Part shown: positions 1-7,722 of the stretch, in pieces
How the letters are laid out: each line of letters begins with the position of its first letter
How positions within the stretch are numbered: position 1 is the stretch's first letter
From: DATFVA01 sp963745945
GTDB taxonomy: Bacteria > Bacteroidota > Ignavibacteria > Ignavibacteriales > Ignavibacteriaceae
Length of the DNA: 64,000 nucleotides
NCBI GenBank assembly: GCA_963745945.1
Contig: CAVUZG010000004.1
Location: 2,075,302-2,139,301, forward strand
Direction of reading: 5' to 3'
Notes under the pieces: model-generated
Told to the model about the DNA's origin: nothing
The model's database searches: none
What the model saw: the letters and a program-made list of their open reading frames with translations, nothing else
Made by a program: the position numbers and the translations under genes

Positions 1-420
1 CTAAGAAAGGCTGTGGAAAACCTTAATGATGATCAGTTGAATACACCATACAGGGAAGGGGGGTGGACAATTGAACAGGTTGTTCATCATTTGCCTGACA
101 GTCATATGAATGCGTACATACGTATTAAACTTGCGCTTACGGAAAAACAACCAACAATTAAAACCTATAAAGAGGATGCATGGGCTGAACTGGCGGATTA
201 TTTAACTACCCCGGTTGAAATATCTCTGTTATTGCTTGAGTCATTACATAACAGATGGGCAATTCTTTTAAGATCATTAACGACAGAACAATTTGAGAGA
301 AAACTAAGGCATCCCGAGATAGGATTGATAGATGTAAACTGGTGTATTGCTCAATATGCCTGGCATGGCAAACATCATGTTGCTCACATAAATTCGTTAA
401 AACAAAGAATGGGTTGGTAA
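1..420 (+). CDS. DinB/YfiT-family metal-dependent hydrolase, 5' end outside window
   Basis: The frame is open from the first base, and the residues before the first possible start (GTG at 13) already match the family pattern, so the true start lies upstream. The VVHHLPDSH segment and the C-terminal HGKHHVAHI segment supply the spaced histidines that bind a divalent metal in the DinB/YfiT four-helix-bundle family. Members are putative metal hydrolases or thiol (bacillithiol-type) transferases acting in the cytoplasm. The visible 139 codons would be most of a usual 170-180 residue protein. The exact substrate cannot be told from sequence. The gene converges on the next one across a shared hairpin. 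Confidence 0.82.
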   Translation, partial: LRKAVENLNDDQLNTPYREGGWTIEQVVHHLPDSHMNAYIRIKLALTEKQPTIKTYKEDAWAELADYLTTPVEISLLLLESLHNRWAILLRSLTTEQFERKLRHPEIGLIDVNWCIAQYAWHGKHHVAHINSLKQRMGW

Positions 421-423
421 AAG

Positions 424-447
424 AGCTGCCGCTTAACTACGGCAGCT
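424..447. terminator. Bidirectional hairpin between convergent genes
   Basis: An 8-bp perfect stem (AGCTGCCG / CGGCAGCT) encloses an 8-nt loop just after the stop of the first gene and before the stop of the minus-strand gene at 463. On the minus strand it is followed by a short T run (CTTTT), so it probably ends both transcripts, more efficiently on the minus side. Confidence 0.6.
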
Positions 448-462
448 GTGACTTATTAAAGT

Positions 463-1701
463 TTATTCCTGAATTGCAGCAGGCGGTTTTGGTTTACGCT
501 TTACAATAATTAGAATTACTATTATTACAGCCAGTAAACCGATAATTAAATATAGCCAGTTGAAACCTGTTCCGTAAACTGCGCTCTTCCATTCTGTCAT
601 TTTGTTTTCAATGGAATCTTTTTGTGCTTCCGTAAACATTTTATTATCAACAAGGTAAGAAACCCAGGTTGGTTTTACTTCTCCAAACCACGCACTGTCG
701 GCAAAACTTTTATAACTACTTTGAGATTCTTCATTCCCCTTTAAATCGGCATTTTTAATTTCATCGTTAATGTATGATACGGCAGATTTAGTAAACTCTT
801 TACCATCGGAGAAATTTTGAAGATTAATTCCGTAATCAGCAAAAATCAGCCGTATGGAATTCCATGCTTCCTGGTTTAAAGCAGTTTTCCAGTTCGTAAA
901 ATAATTATCAATATCCTTCAAATCATTTGTACCTGCATTCTTTTCCGAATAAATAGTTACAAGCTTCGGCCCGATACTTTTCCATAGCTTTGCAAACTGG
1001 TCCTGCTGCTTTTTTATTTCAACCAGATCTTCCGGAGTTAGATTTGCAACCCGTAAAAATTTTATGTTATCCTGCAGGGATTTTTTAACGTTATTGAGAA
1101 CAGTATTTTTTTGCGCTTCAGTAAATACTTTCTGTTTTTCTTCTGAGCTCAGTTCTGATTTCTGTCTGTAAGATGGAGGAATTAAACTGTCAATCATGCT
1201 TATAACAAGTTCATCTCTTTTCTGAAGTGACGCTTTCAGATCGGCAACTGTTCTTTCCAGCTGGATAAGCCGGCTTTTATCTTTCTTGCTTTCGGAATCA
1301 AGAATTTGAACTCGCGCAATCAGATCAGTATTTCGTTTATTTAATGTATCAACCTGCTCTTTTAACCCGGTAACCTGTGTTTGCAAAACATCAATCTGTG
1401 TAAAATCACCCTTCCTTAAATCATATGCCATCTGAAGCTTTTCAAATGTTTTGTTAAAGTTAAGCGGGTACAGGCTTTTGTCAAGAAGTTCCTTTTTATC
1501 CAGGTATTCGCTCCTTAGATTATCAATACTATTCGATGTTGATTGAAGATCCTGAAGTGAAGCAGCATTTTTAATTGAATCTTCTATAGCCGTCACTTTT
1601 GATTTAAAGCTCTGTACTATTTCATAATCAGACTGTGCAAACACCATTGATGAAAACAGAATACAGAGTAAAAAACCGGTTACAAAAATTTTTCTGTTCA
1701 T
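463..1701 (-). CDS. Exported coiled-coil protein with C-terminal membrane anchor
   Basis: I do not recognise the family. The 412-residue product starts with a signal peptide (about residues 1-22, ending FAQ). A predicted coiled coil follows at roughly 100-170, rich in Leu/Lys/Glu/Asp with heptad spacing. The central region is mixed helical, and a single hydrophobic segment (about 380-400, YLIIGLLAVIIVILIIV) precedes a basic Pro-rich tail. This predicts a periplasmic coiled-coil protein held in the inner membrane by its C-terminus. Its start codon overlaps the stop of the upstream lipoprotein gene as TAATG, so the two are translationally coupled and probably act together at the envelope. Confidence 0.75.
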   Translation of the reverse strand: MNRKIFVTGFLLCILFSSMVFAQSDYEIVQSFKSKVTAIEDSIKNAASLQDLQSTSNSIDNLRSEYLDKKELLDKSLYPLNFNKTFEKLQMAYDLRKGDFTQIDVLQTQVTGLKEQVDTLNKRNTDLIARVQILDSESKKDKSRLIQLERTVADLKASLQKRDELVISMIDSLIPPSYRQKSELSSEEKQKVFTEAQKNTVLNNVKKSLQDNIKFLRVANLTPEDLVEIKKQQDQFAKLWKSIGPKLVTIYSEKNAGTNDLKDIDNYFTNWKTALNQEAWNSIRLIFADYGINLQNFSDGKEFTKSAVSYINDEIKNADLKGNEESQSSYKSFADSAWFGEVKPTWVSYLVDNKMFTEAQKDSIENKMTEWKSAVYGTGFNWLYLIIGLLAVIIVILIIVKRKPKPPAAIQE

Positions 1702-2153
1702 TATTTTTCCTTTTTCTCAATTCCTTTGTTTGATAAATAATATTCTTTATTTCCCTCAACAAGTTCTATATAGGGAGTTCTCTGGTTAAAAACAGGATTG
1801 CTGATCCCTTTTTCGTCTATCTGTATTTTTTCTTCCAGGTTAAATGCCCCATCTTTCATTGTGAAAACGTAAACATTTTTAAATTGATTGCCGGTTATAT
1901 AGTAATAACCAAGTGTATCTCTGATTATTCTTAATTCTTTATCCAGGTATGCGAGTGAATCACCATTCTCTTCAAAATAGAGCGGCTTAGCGTTAAACGA
2001 AATAGCATACCGGTCTTCACTTGCTCTTCCGTTATCATCAACATGTATTACAGATTCCACCGGCCAGGAAAAATCGGCAGGTGATAATCTTAAAGAAGAA
2101 CATCCTGCTAAAATCACAGCGATAAAAATTAAAATATATTTTATAGAGCGCAT
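1701..2153 (-). CDS. Small lipoprotein of unknown function
   Basis: The start was placed at 2153, not at an upstream in-frame ATG at 2177, because a GGAG Shine-Dalgarno sits 6 nt before it and the protein then begins with a clean lipoprotein signal (MRSIKYILIFIAVILAGC, lipobox LAGC, Cys about residue 18). The mature part of about 130 residues looks beta-rich and matches no family I can name. The stop overlaps the start of the coiled-coil membrane protein downstream by one base, so the two form a coupled operon. It is predicted to be anchored in the inner or outer membrane through the lipidated cysteine. Confidence 0.75.
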   Translation of the reverse strand: MRSIKYILIFIAVILAGCSSLRLSPADFSWPVESVIHVDDNGRASEDRYAISFNAKPLYFEENGDSLAYLDKELRIIRDTLGYYYITGNQFKNVYVFTMKDGAFNLEEKIQIDEKGISNPVFNQRTPYIELVEGNKEYYLSNKGIEKKEK

Positions 2154-2293
2154 ATAATCTCCTTCAAATTTATGCATGCTAACATAATGAAAAATAAGGA
2201 TTTCCAGTGGTTTAGAATTGTGATGAAAAGCGTAATTGTAATTTACGTTTTCTGGTGAATTAAATCTCTTTTTTTAGCGATGTGATTATTTGT

Positions 2294-2301
2294 TATTTTT
2301 G
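2294..2301 (+). promoter_or_regulatory. Possible Bacteroidota-type -7 element
   Basis: TATTTTTG fits the TAnnTTTG -7 element used by Bacteroidota-type primary sigma factors. It lies 27 nt before the ATG of the gene at 2329, in the divergent region between that gene and the lipoprotein. The upstream -33 TTG/TTTG element is weak, so the call is tentative. Confidence 0.25.
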
Positions 2302-2328
2302 AAATGTAACTTTTACAAAATATAAAAT

Positions 2329-2778
2329 ATGAATCTTACAGATTGTCTTCTATTCAACCAAACCGAAATAATACGAACGGCATTTGATGCCCTTCTCCGT
2401 TCTAATCTAAAACATTATTCTTCTTCAGGTGCAAATGAGAACTGGCAGAGAATAGAAAAGTTATTTGATCTGACATTGAATGCTGTCAAAACCAAAAATC
2501 TTATTGATATGATTGAGTATTCAGAAAAAATTGCCGGTGAAAGATATGATATGGGTTTTGATTTGCATGAAGTGCATACCGCATACAATGTACTTGAAGA
2601 AGAAATATGGAAAATTATTCTTAAGGATATTAACCCCAACGAAGTGGGAAATGCTTTAGGACTTATCAGCACTATACTTGGAACCGGTAAAGAAACACTT
2701 GCTCTTACTTATCTTTCCCTGACAGGGAAATCAAAACCTAAAAGTCTCGATTTATCCGAACTTTTTAAGGGGAATTAA
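2329..2778 (+). CDS. RsbRD-N-like all-helical regulatory domain protein
   Basis: The 149-residue product is entirely helical and resembles the N-terminal domain of RsbRD-type co-antagonists and some sensor kinases. The cues are paired helices with GANENWQRIEKLFDLTLNAV, then YDMGFDLHEVHTAYNVLEEEIWKII. There is no STAS, kinase or phosphatase domain, so it would be a stand-alone signalling module. The ATG lies 27 nt downstream of a possible -7 element. It converges with the small membrane protein gene at 2872. Family assignment rests on pattern memory only. Confidence 0.55.
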   Translation: MNLTDCLLFNQTEIIRTAFDALLRSNLKHYSSSGANENWQRIEKLFDLTLNAVKTKNLIDMIEYSEKIAGERYDMGFDLHEVHTAYNVLEEEIWKIILKDINPNEVGNALGLISTILGTGKETLALTYLSLTGKSKPKSLDLSELFKGN

Positions 2779-2804
2779 TTCTCTGAGTATATCAAAAAAC
2801 AAGT

Positions 2805-2853
2805 GGGAATTTTAAAACGGACTTCAACTTAAATTCATCATTCCAAAATTCCC
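2805..2853. terminator. Possible terminator hairpin between convergent genes
   Basis: GGGAATTTT and AAAATTCCC form a 9-bp stem across a 31-nt loop between the convergent genes ending at 2778 and 2872. The loop is long and there is no strong T run on the plus strand, so function is uncertain. Confidence 0.35.
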
Positions 2854-2871
2854 ATACTTAATTATTTTACC

Positions 2872-3171
2872 TTAAATAGTTTCAGCGCCTTTGTTTTCTT
2901 CATCATTGAAATGTTTTTCGAATTTCTCATGCCAGTATTTTCTCCTTCCGTAAGAATAAGGACTTGGTCGTTTCCCAATTCCTGTTAAAAGTATTTTGGA
3001 AAGAATTAACAATCCTATTGCCTGCAGATATGTAATTGATGTAATCCCGAATATCATCGGCATTAACCAGTTCCATAAGAGCATTGTAGCAAGGCTTAGC
3101 ACAGAAATAAAAACAATTACGAAAAGAAATCCTTTAAAGAACCATCTTCTTTTATTCTGAACTGCACACAT
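2872..3171 (-). CDS. Small two-helix membrane protein downstream of an ECF sigma factor
   Basis: The 99-residue protein has two membrane helices (about 12-35 and 43-62), a LWNWLMPMIFG motif between them, a conserved TYLQAIGLLILSKIL stretch, and a basic, charged C-terminal tail. Small proteins with this LWNWLMP / QAxGLLxLSKIL pattern commonly accompany ECF sigma factors in Bacteroidota and Proteobacteria. The start lies 1 nt after the sigma gene stop, and its GGAG site is inside the end of the sigma gene, so the two are coupled. A role as a membrane partner or anti-sigma-like regulator is inferred from position only; no zinc-binding HxxxCxxC anti-sigma motif is present. Confidence 0.7.
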   Translation of the reverse strand: MCAVQNKRRWFFKGFLFVIVFISVLSLATMLLWNWLMPMIFGITSITYLQAIGLLILSKILLTGIGKRPSPYSYGRRKYWHEKFEKHFNDEENKGAETI

Positions 3172-3172
3172 T

Positions 3173-3724
3173 TTAGAGCTCCTTGTATAAATTTTTTAAT
3201 TTCTTTCTTAGGTAAAGAACCGCGTATCTTTTTCGTGAAAGCAGGGTGTTTACGGGTTCATTTTTAATTTTTGATATTTCCTTAAAACTCAGTCCGTCGA
3301 ACTCATTCATTACAAAAACATCTCTCTGTTCGGCTGGCAATTCATCCAGCGCCATTTCTATTTCCTCCCAGAAAAGATTCTGCCAGTAAATTTCATCAGG
3401 CAGTTTGCTGAAATCGGGCATTATATCTGAAAGTGATAAAGCTTCACCGGAATCATCCTCTTCTTTAATAATTACTTCATCGGAAAAAGTATCAGTTTTC
3501 TTTTTTCTATAAGAATCAATAATTCTGTTTTTTGCTACTTTTATCAGCCAGGCAGAGATCCTTTCTACAAATTCTATCTCTTCAAATCCGCTTACTAGAC
3601 TGAAGAGAACATCCTGCAATATATCCTCTGCATCTTCTTTTGAAGCCACATGTTTCCGGATAAAGCTTAGAAGCCTGCTCTTTTCCTGCTTAACAACTTT
3701 TTCTAAAACGAGTTCTTTCGTCAT
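3173..3724 (-). CDS. ECF-type RNA polymerase sigma factor
   Basis: The 183-residue protein has region 2 with EDILQDVLFSL and AWLIKVAKNRIIDSYRKKK (about 38-80, core binding and -10 recognition), an acidic linker, then region 4 with ELPAEQRDVFVMNEFDGLSFKEIS and the helix-turn-helix KNEPVNTLLSRKRYA (about 128-170, -35 recognition). Length and layout fit a sigma-70 family ECF factor. It leads a two-gene unit with the small membrane protein downstream. The stimulus and regulon are unknown; a link to the repeated intergenic elements in this window is possible but untested. Confidence 0.88.
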   Translation of the reverse strand: MTKELVLEKVVKQEKSRLLSFIRKHVASKEDAEDILQDVLFSLVSGFEEIEFVERISAWLIKVAKNRIIDSYRKKKTDTFSDEVIIKEEDDSGEALSLSDIMPDFSKLPDEIYWQNLFWEEIEMALDELPAEQRDVFVMNEFDGLSFKEISKIKNEPVNTLLSRKRYAVLYLRKKLKNLYKEL

Positions 3725-3881
3725 CCACTGATTTCATTTATTATTTAAGACGGGTACACAAGGGAAATATTTTAAATAGTATTAAGTATTGTGATTTTTT
3801 GAAATAAATCAGGATTCTTTGCTAAAGTTAATTTATTTTGATGAACAAAGTTTTCTGATAAACAAATCTCAAGGTGAAATT

Positions 3882-5279
3882 TTGAAAATTCAATTTATCG
3901 GCGCAGCTCAGACTGTCACCGGATCTCAGCATTTGTTACATGTAAACGGAAAAAAAATATTACTCGATTGCGGACTTTACCAGGGAAGAAGAAAGGAAGC
4001 TTTCGAAATAAACAAGAACTTCTTATTTAATCCTGCTGAAATTGATGTTATGCTTTTATCGCATGCACATATTGATCATACGGGGAACATTCCTCATCTT
4101 GTGAGAAACGGATATAAAGGACACATTTATACAACATCGGCAACAGTTGATCTCTGCCAGATAATGCTGCGGGATTCTGCCTACCTGCAGGAAAGAGATT
4201 TGAAATTTGTAAACAAAAGAAGAAGCAAACAAAATAAAAAATTATTTGAACCGCTTTATACAATTGAAGACGTAGAAGAAGCAATGAATAATTTTATCGG
4301 TGTTCAGTATGATAAAACAATTGAAGTAGCCCCCGGAGTTAAAGCAACGTGGAGAGATGCCGGACATATTCTCGGGTCAGCAGGTTTATTAATTGAAATA
4401 CGAGAAAACGGAAAATATACCCGACTTGGTTTCAGCGGCGATATTGGCAGACCCGAAATGCCTGTTATAAGAGATCCCAACATTTTAACCGAACTTGATG
4501 TGCTGATAATGGAAAGCACTTATGGCAACAGGCTTCATCCTGTAACGGGCGAGGTTGAAGAAGAAGTTGCACAGGTTATAAATGAAGTTCTTGAGAGGAA
4601 GGGAAAAATAATTATTCCGGCATTTGCGGTGGGCAGAACACAGCTTTTTGTTTACATCCTGCATAAGCTTTTTGATCAGAACAGAATTCCCCCGATTCCT
4701 ATTTTTGTAGATAGTCCCCTTGCTGTGAACGCTACTGAAGTTTACAGAACACACCCGGAATGCTTCGATAGGGAAACTTACCGCGTATTTATTGAAAACC
4801 ATGAAGACCCGTTCGGCTTTAACAGGCTTACTTATATAAGAGATGTAGAGGAATCAAAAAAGCTTAATGAATTCAGAGGCTCGTGTATAATTATTTCTGC
4901 TTCAGGAATGGCTGAAGGCGGAAGAGTTCTTCATCATTTAAAAAATAATATTGAAAACCCGAACAACCTGGTTTTGTTTGTTGGATATGCTGCCCAGGAA
5001 ACTCTTGCAAGAAAAATTATGGATGGTGCGCAGGAAGTAAACATACTGGGCGATGCGCATAAGGTAAAAGCAAATATTAAACAGATGGATTACTTCAGCG
5101 CGCACGCCGATCAGAAAGGGTTGTTGGATTATCTTAAGTTTTCACCAAACAATAAACTTAAAAATATTTTTCTTGTTCACGGTGAAGCAGAACAAGCAAT
5201 GCCATTAAAAGAGAAAATAGAAAGTATGGGTTATCCGTCTGTTAACTATCCTAAAAAAGGAGATGTGGTTGAAATTTAG
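3882..5279 (+). CDS. Metallo-beta-lactamase fold, beta-CASP RNase-like protein
   Basis: The TTG at 3882 is preferred over the ATG at 3819: AAGGTG lies just upstream and the protein then begins KIQFIGAAQTVTGS, as relatives do. It contains the zinc-binding HAHIDHTG motif (about 60-67), later histidines in DAGHILGSA, SGDIGR, the beta-CASP portion, and RMBL-type SAHADQKGL and HGE motifs near the end. At about 465 residues it matches the YSH1/CPSF-like bacterial group (COG1236), presumed to be metal-dependent RNA endonucleases. The substrate is unknown. It ends flush against the convergent repressor gene, with no intergenic space. Confidence 0.88.
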   Translation: MKIQFIGAAQTVTGSQHLLHVNGKKILLDCGLYQGRRKEAFEINKNFLFNPAEIDVMLLSHAHIDHTGNIPHLVRNGYKGHIYTTSATVDLCQIMLRDSAYLQERDLKFVNKRRSKQNKKLFEPLYTIEDVEEAMNNFIGVQYDKTIEVAPGVKATWRDAGHILGSAGLLIEIRENGKYTRLGFSGDIGRPEMPVIRDPNILTELDVLIMESTYGNRLHPVTGEVEEEVAQVINEVLERKGKIIIPAFAVGRTQLFVYILHKLFDQNRIPPIPIFVDSPLAVNATEVYRTHPECFDRETYRVFIENHEDPFGFNRLTYIRDVEESKKLNEFRGSCIIISASGMAEGGRVLHHLKNNIENPNNLVLFVGYAAQETLARKIMDGAQEVNILGDAHKVKANIKQMDYFSAHADQKGLLDYLKFSPNNKLKNIFLVHGEAEQAMPLKEKIESMGYPSVNYPKKGDVVEI

Positions 5280-5474
5280 TTAGTTCGGTTTGGGATTATT
5301 GGTATCATTGTTCCCGGTTTTTGATGGTATTTGTCTACCTGCATTTTTAATCGCATTGGTTAAAAGAAATTCTATTTGTGCATTTATACTTCTTAATTCA
5401 TCAGCCGCCCATTTTTCAAGGGCGGCGTGAAGATTCTCATCGATTCTTAATAAAAACTTTTTCTTTTCTGCCAT
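5280..5474 (-). CDS. Arc-like ribbon-helix-helix DNA-binding protein
   Basis: The start is set at the ATG at 5474; longer in-frame starts would run into the upstream gene. The 64-residue product has the N-terminal strand KKKFLLRIDENLHAALEKW followed by two helices (ELRSINAQIEFLLTNAIK), the Arc/MetJ-type ribbon-helix-helix layout, plus a short polar tail. Proteins with this LRID...LEKWAADE pattern are often found next to SPFH genes, as here. It is the last gene of the SPFH unit, 17 nt after the preceding gene, and is probably a dimeric repressor that may autoregulate the operon. No operator was identified. Confidence 0.75.
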   Translation of the reverse strand: MAEKKKFLLRIDENLHAALEKWAADELRSINAQIEFLLTNAIKNAGRQIPSKTGNNDTNNPKPN

Positions 5475-5491
5475 ATCAATCCCATAATTTC

Positions 5492-6001
5492 TTAACCGGC
5501 TGCTGCTGATCGCCTTCTCTGTTTTGATAAATACCACGCAAGAACAATAACCCATGGATATTTATTCAATAACTCAGAGTTACTGTCAATACTTATTTCG
5601 GTTTTTTCTTTAAGCGATATTTTATCTTTTAAACTTGCAAGACAGCTTCCGTTCGTTGTATAAATGCCGTATCCGCTCCTAAGTAATCCCAGCTTAATTA
5701 TTAATTTATGTCCCATAGATAATGAAACGATTCCCTCGCGGCTGAACAATTTTCTTTTATATGTTGCAGAGGGATTTTCTCTCCCCTTTTCCTTTATTGA
5801 AATTTCAGATTTCCAGAAAGAAGGCCGGTAAATTTCCCATTCGTCCTCAAGAATTTTTACAATTAAACGAAAACCGAACCCTTTAAGTAAAACAGTTCCA
5901 ATAAGTTCGTCTCCGTATTTAATCTCATAATTATTTTTCCATACAGAGGGCTGAACAAGATTTAACGTCTTACCGGAAAGCTGAGTTAATCTTTTAATCA
6001 T
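5492..6001 (-). CDS. SPFH-operon protein of unknown function, copy 2
   Basis: The 169-residue protein is a clear paralogue of the neighbour at 6109-6630. Shared features are an N-terminal LxxLSGxTLxxxQP, YEI+xGDEhhGT, a central EFYRPxFxxSEhxIKEK segment, and the C-terminal sequence YPWVIxLAWYL. The pattern of repeated beta strands suggests a LURP-one/tubby-like barrel, but that is a guess. There is no signal peptide; the hydrophobic WVIVLAWYL tail could touch the membrane. It lies between its paralogue and the Arc-like repressor and probably works with the SPFH scaffold. A copy of the SPFH 3' end lies directly upstream, which marks it as one arm of a tandem duplication. Confidence 0.65.
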   Translation of the reverse strand: MIKRLTQLSGKTLNLVQPSVWKNNYEIKYGDELIGTVLLKGFGFRLIVKILEDEWEIYRPSFWKSEISIKEKGRENPSATYKRKLFSREGIVSLSMGHKLIIKLGLLRSGYGIYTTNGSCLASLKDKISLKEKTEISIDSNSELLNKYPWVIVLAWYLSKQRRRSAAAG

Positions 6002-6017
6002 CTGATTTTACCTGACT

Positions 6018-6047
6018 TTATTGATAAAGTGTTCCTGTGTTTACAAC
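6018..6047 (-). pseudogene. Remnant copy of the SPFH gene 3' end
   Basis: Read on the minus strand this 30-bp piece encodes VVNTGTLYQ and a stop, almost the same as the last codons of the SPFH gene (positions 6646-6675). It sits just upstream of the second paralogue. It shows that the duplicated unit was SPFH tail plus downstream gene; the rest of any second SPFH copy is gone. Confidence 0.7.
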
Positions 6048-6108
6048 GTTTATAATTATTTTTAATTTATTTCAAATGTTTAATGTTGCTGAGAATTCTT
6101 TAAAATTA

Positions 6109-6630
6109 TCAACCAATCAACAGATACTTACTATATCTTAGTTTTCTATAAACGACCAAATACCAGGCAAGAAATATTACCCAGGGATATGTATCCAGCA
6201 ATGTTGATTTATGTTCTATCTTTACCATAGTTCTTTCTTCTAATGAAATACAATATTGAAAGCTTGCAAGAATTTGTAAATTGTCTGTTTGAATTGAGAA
6301 AGCACCTTTGAAAAATCTGAAAAACAATTTTAAATGCTGACCCTTTGGCAGATAAATAGTTCCACGAAATATGAACCTATCATTTCTATATTTAGCAAAG
6401 GGTAACCCTTTAAGCTTTTCTTTTATTGCAAACTCAGAACTGAAAAAATTAGGACGATAAAACTCAAATTGATTTGAAAAAATATTGACCAACATTCGTG
6501 TATTAAAAAAGCGCTCAGGCTTTATTGTGCCAAGAATCTCTTCATCGTGTCTCAGTTCATAATAGTTTTGCGACATTAATGGCTGGCGGATAATTAATGT
6601 TTCGCCAGCCAGGCCAGATAATTTTTTCAT
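6109..6630 (-). CDS. SPFH-operon protein of unknown function, copy 1
   Basis: The 173-residue protein begins 15 nt downstream of the SPFH stop, so it is in the same transcription unit. It is paralogous to the gene at 5492-6001, with the same order of motifs: LxGETLIIRQP, YYELRHDEEILGT, FEFYRPNFFSSEFAIKEK and the C-terminal YPWVIFLAWYLV. The body is mostly predicted beta strand, with a hydrophobic stretch near the C-terminus followed by a basic tail. I cannot name a family; a LURP-one-like fold is one possibility. It is probably cytoplasmic and membrane-associated with the SPFH protein. Confidence 0.65.
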   Translation of the reverse strand: MKKLSGLAGETLIIRQPLMSQNYYELRHDEEILGTIKPERFFNTRMLVNIFSNQFEFYRPNFFSSEFAIKEKLKGLPFAKYRNDRFIFRGTIYLPKGQHLKLFFRFFKGAFSIQTDNLQILASFQYCISLEERTMVKIEHKSTLLDTYPWVIFLAWYLVVYRKLRYSKYLLIG

Positions 6631-6645
6631 TTTAATAAATAACGT

Positions 6646-7518
6646 TTATTGATAAAGCGTTCCTGTGTTTATAACCGGGGATACTTCTTTATCAGAAACA
6701 AGAGCAACCATTAAGTTATTAACCATTGTTGCTTTTTTATCCTCATCAAGCTGAACGATGTTCTGCTCGCTGAGAGCAAGCAGGGCGCTTTCAACCATTC
6801 CCACCGCTCCTTCAACAATTTTTTGTCTTGCTGCAACAATTGCTTCTGCCTGCTGTCTGCGAAGCATTGCCTGTGCTATTTCCTGTGCATATGCAAGGTG
6901 GCTTATACGCGCTTCAACAACTTCAACCCCGGCAATTTCAAGTCGCGACTGAACCTGCTTCTGAAGATTTTCAGCAACTTCCTGCGGACTGCCTCTAAGG
7001 GAGGCTTTATCGTCATCACCATCGTAGGGGTATTCTGAGGTAAGAGAACGTATTGCGGTCTCACTTTGAATGGCGACGAACTCTTCATAATTGTCCACAT
7101 CAAAAACAGCACGGGAAGTATCAAAAACCCGCCAGACAATTACCGCTGCAATTTCAATCGGGTTTCCGCGCAGATCATTCACTTTAATTTTATCGCTGTT
7201 AAAGTTTCTGATTCTTAACGTAACTTTTCTTTTAATGGTAAAAGGATTTACCCACCAGAAACCAGAGTCTCTTACAGTTCCGCTGTAATTACCAAAGAAA
7301 ATAATTACGCGCGAATCGTTCGGCTGTACAGTAATTAAACCGGTTAATCCGATTATTATAATTAAAGTTAAAGGAAAGAAATACCAGAGGAAAGAAGGAT
7401 CTTTTGCCCGAACTCCGCCGATGAAAAACAAGACATCGACCACAAGCAGAATTAAAATAACTAATAGCGCAATGAATCCATTTATTTTAACTGATTTTTT
7501 TTCTGAAACAGTTTGCAT
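6646..7518 (-). CDS. SPFH/Band 7 domain membrane protein
   Basis: The 290-residue protein has two N-terminal membrane helices (about 13-35 and 44-65), then an SPFH (stomatin/prohibitin/flotillin) domain from about 68 to 215 beginning VQPNDSRVIIFFGNYSGTVRDSGFWWVNPF. A helical region rich in Ala/Gln/Glu follows (AYAQEIAQAMLRRQQAEAIVAARQ cannot all be quoted; about 205-245). The family oligomerises into membrane rings or scaffolds, often controlling proteases or lipid domains. It heads an operon with two paralogues of unknown function and an Arc-like repressor. Its last codons are duplicated at 6018-6047. It is distinct from the second SPFH protein at 34454, which has one N-terminal helix. Confidence 0.88.
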   Translation of the reverse strand: MQTVSEKKSVKINGFIALLVILILLVVDVLFFIGGVRAKDPSFLWYFFPLTLIIIIGLTGLITVQPNDSRVIIFFGNYSGTVRDSGFWWVNPFTIKRKVTLRIRNFNSDKIKVNDLRGNPIEIAAVIVWRVFDTSRAVFDVDNYEEFVAIQSETAIRSLTSEYPYDGDDDKASLRGSPQEVAENLQKQVQSRLEIAGVEVVEARISHLAYAQEIAQAMLRRQQAEAIVAARQKIVEGAVGMVESALLALSEQNIVQLDEDKKATMVNNLMVALVSDKEVSPVINTGTLYQ

Positions 7519-7722
7519 TTTTTAACCTTTCAAAAATTGCTATCAGAATGATATCATAATAATATCACAAAAGCAAGAAAAATTATAATAAGGCTTAAAA
7601 ACCGCTAGAATTCGCAACATAAATTTTCACTCTTATTTTAACTAACCCTTGATAATTTCACCCGAAATAATGATTTTCCCCCCAATCATTCTTTCATTAT
7701 CATTTCATCAGAAAGAAAAACA

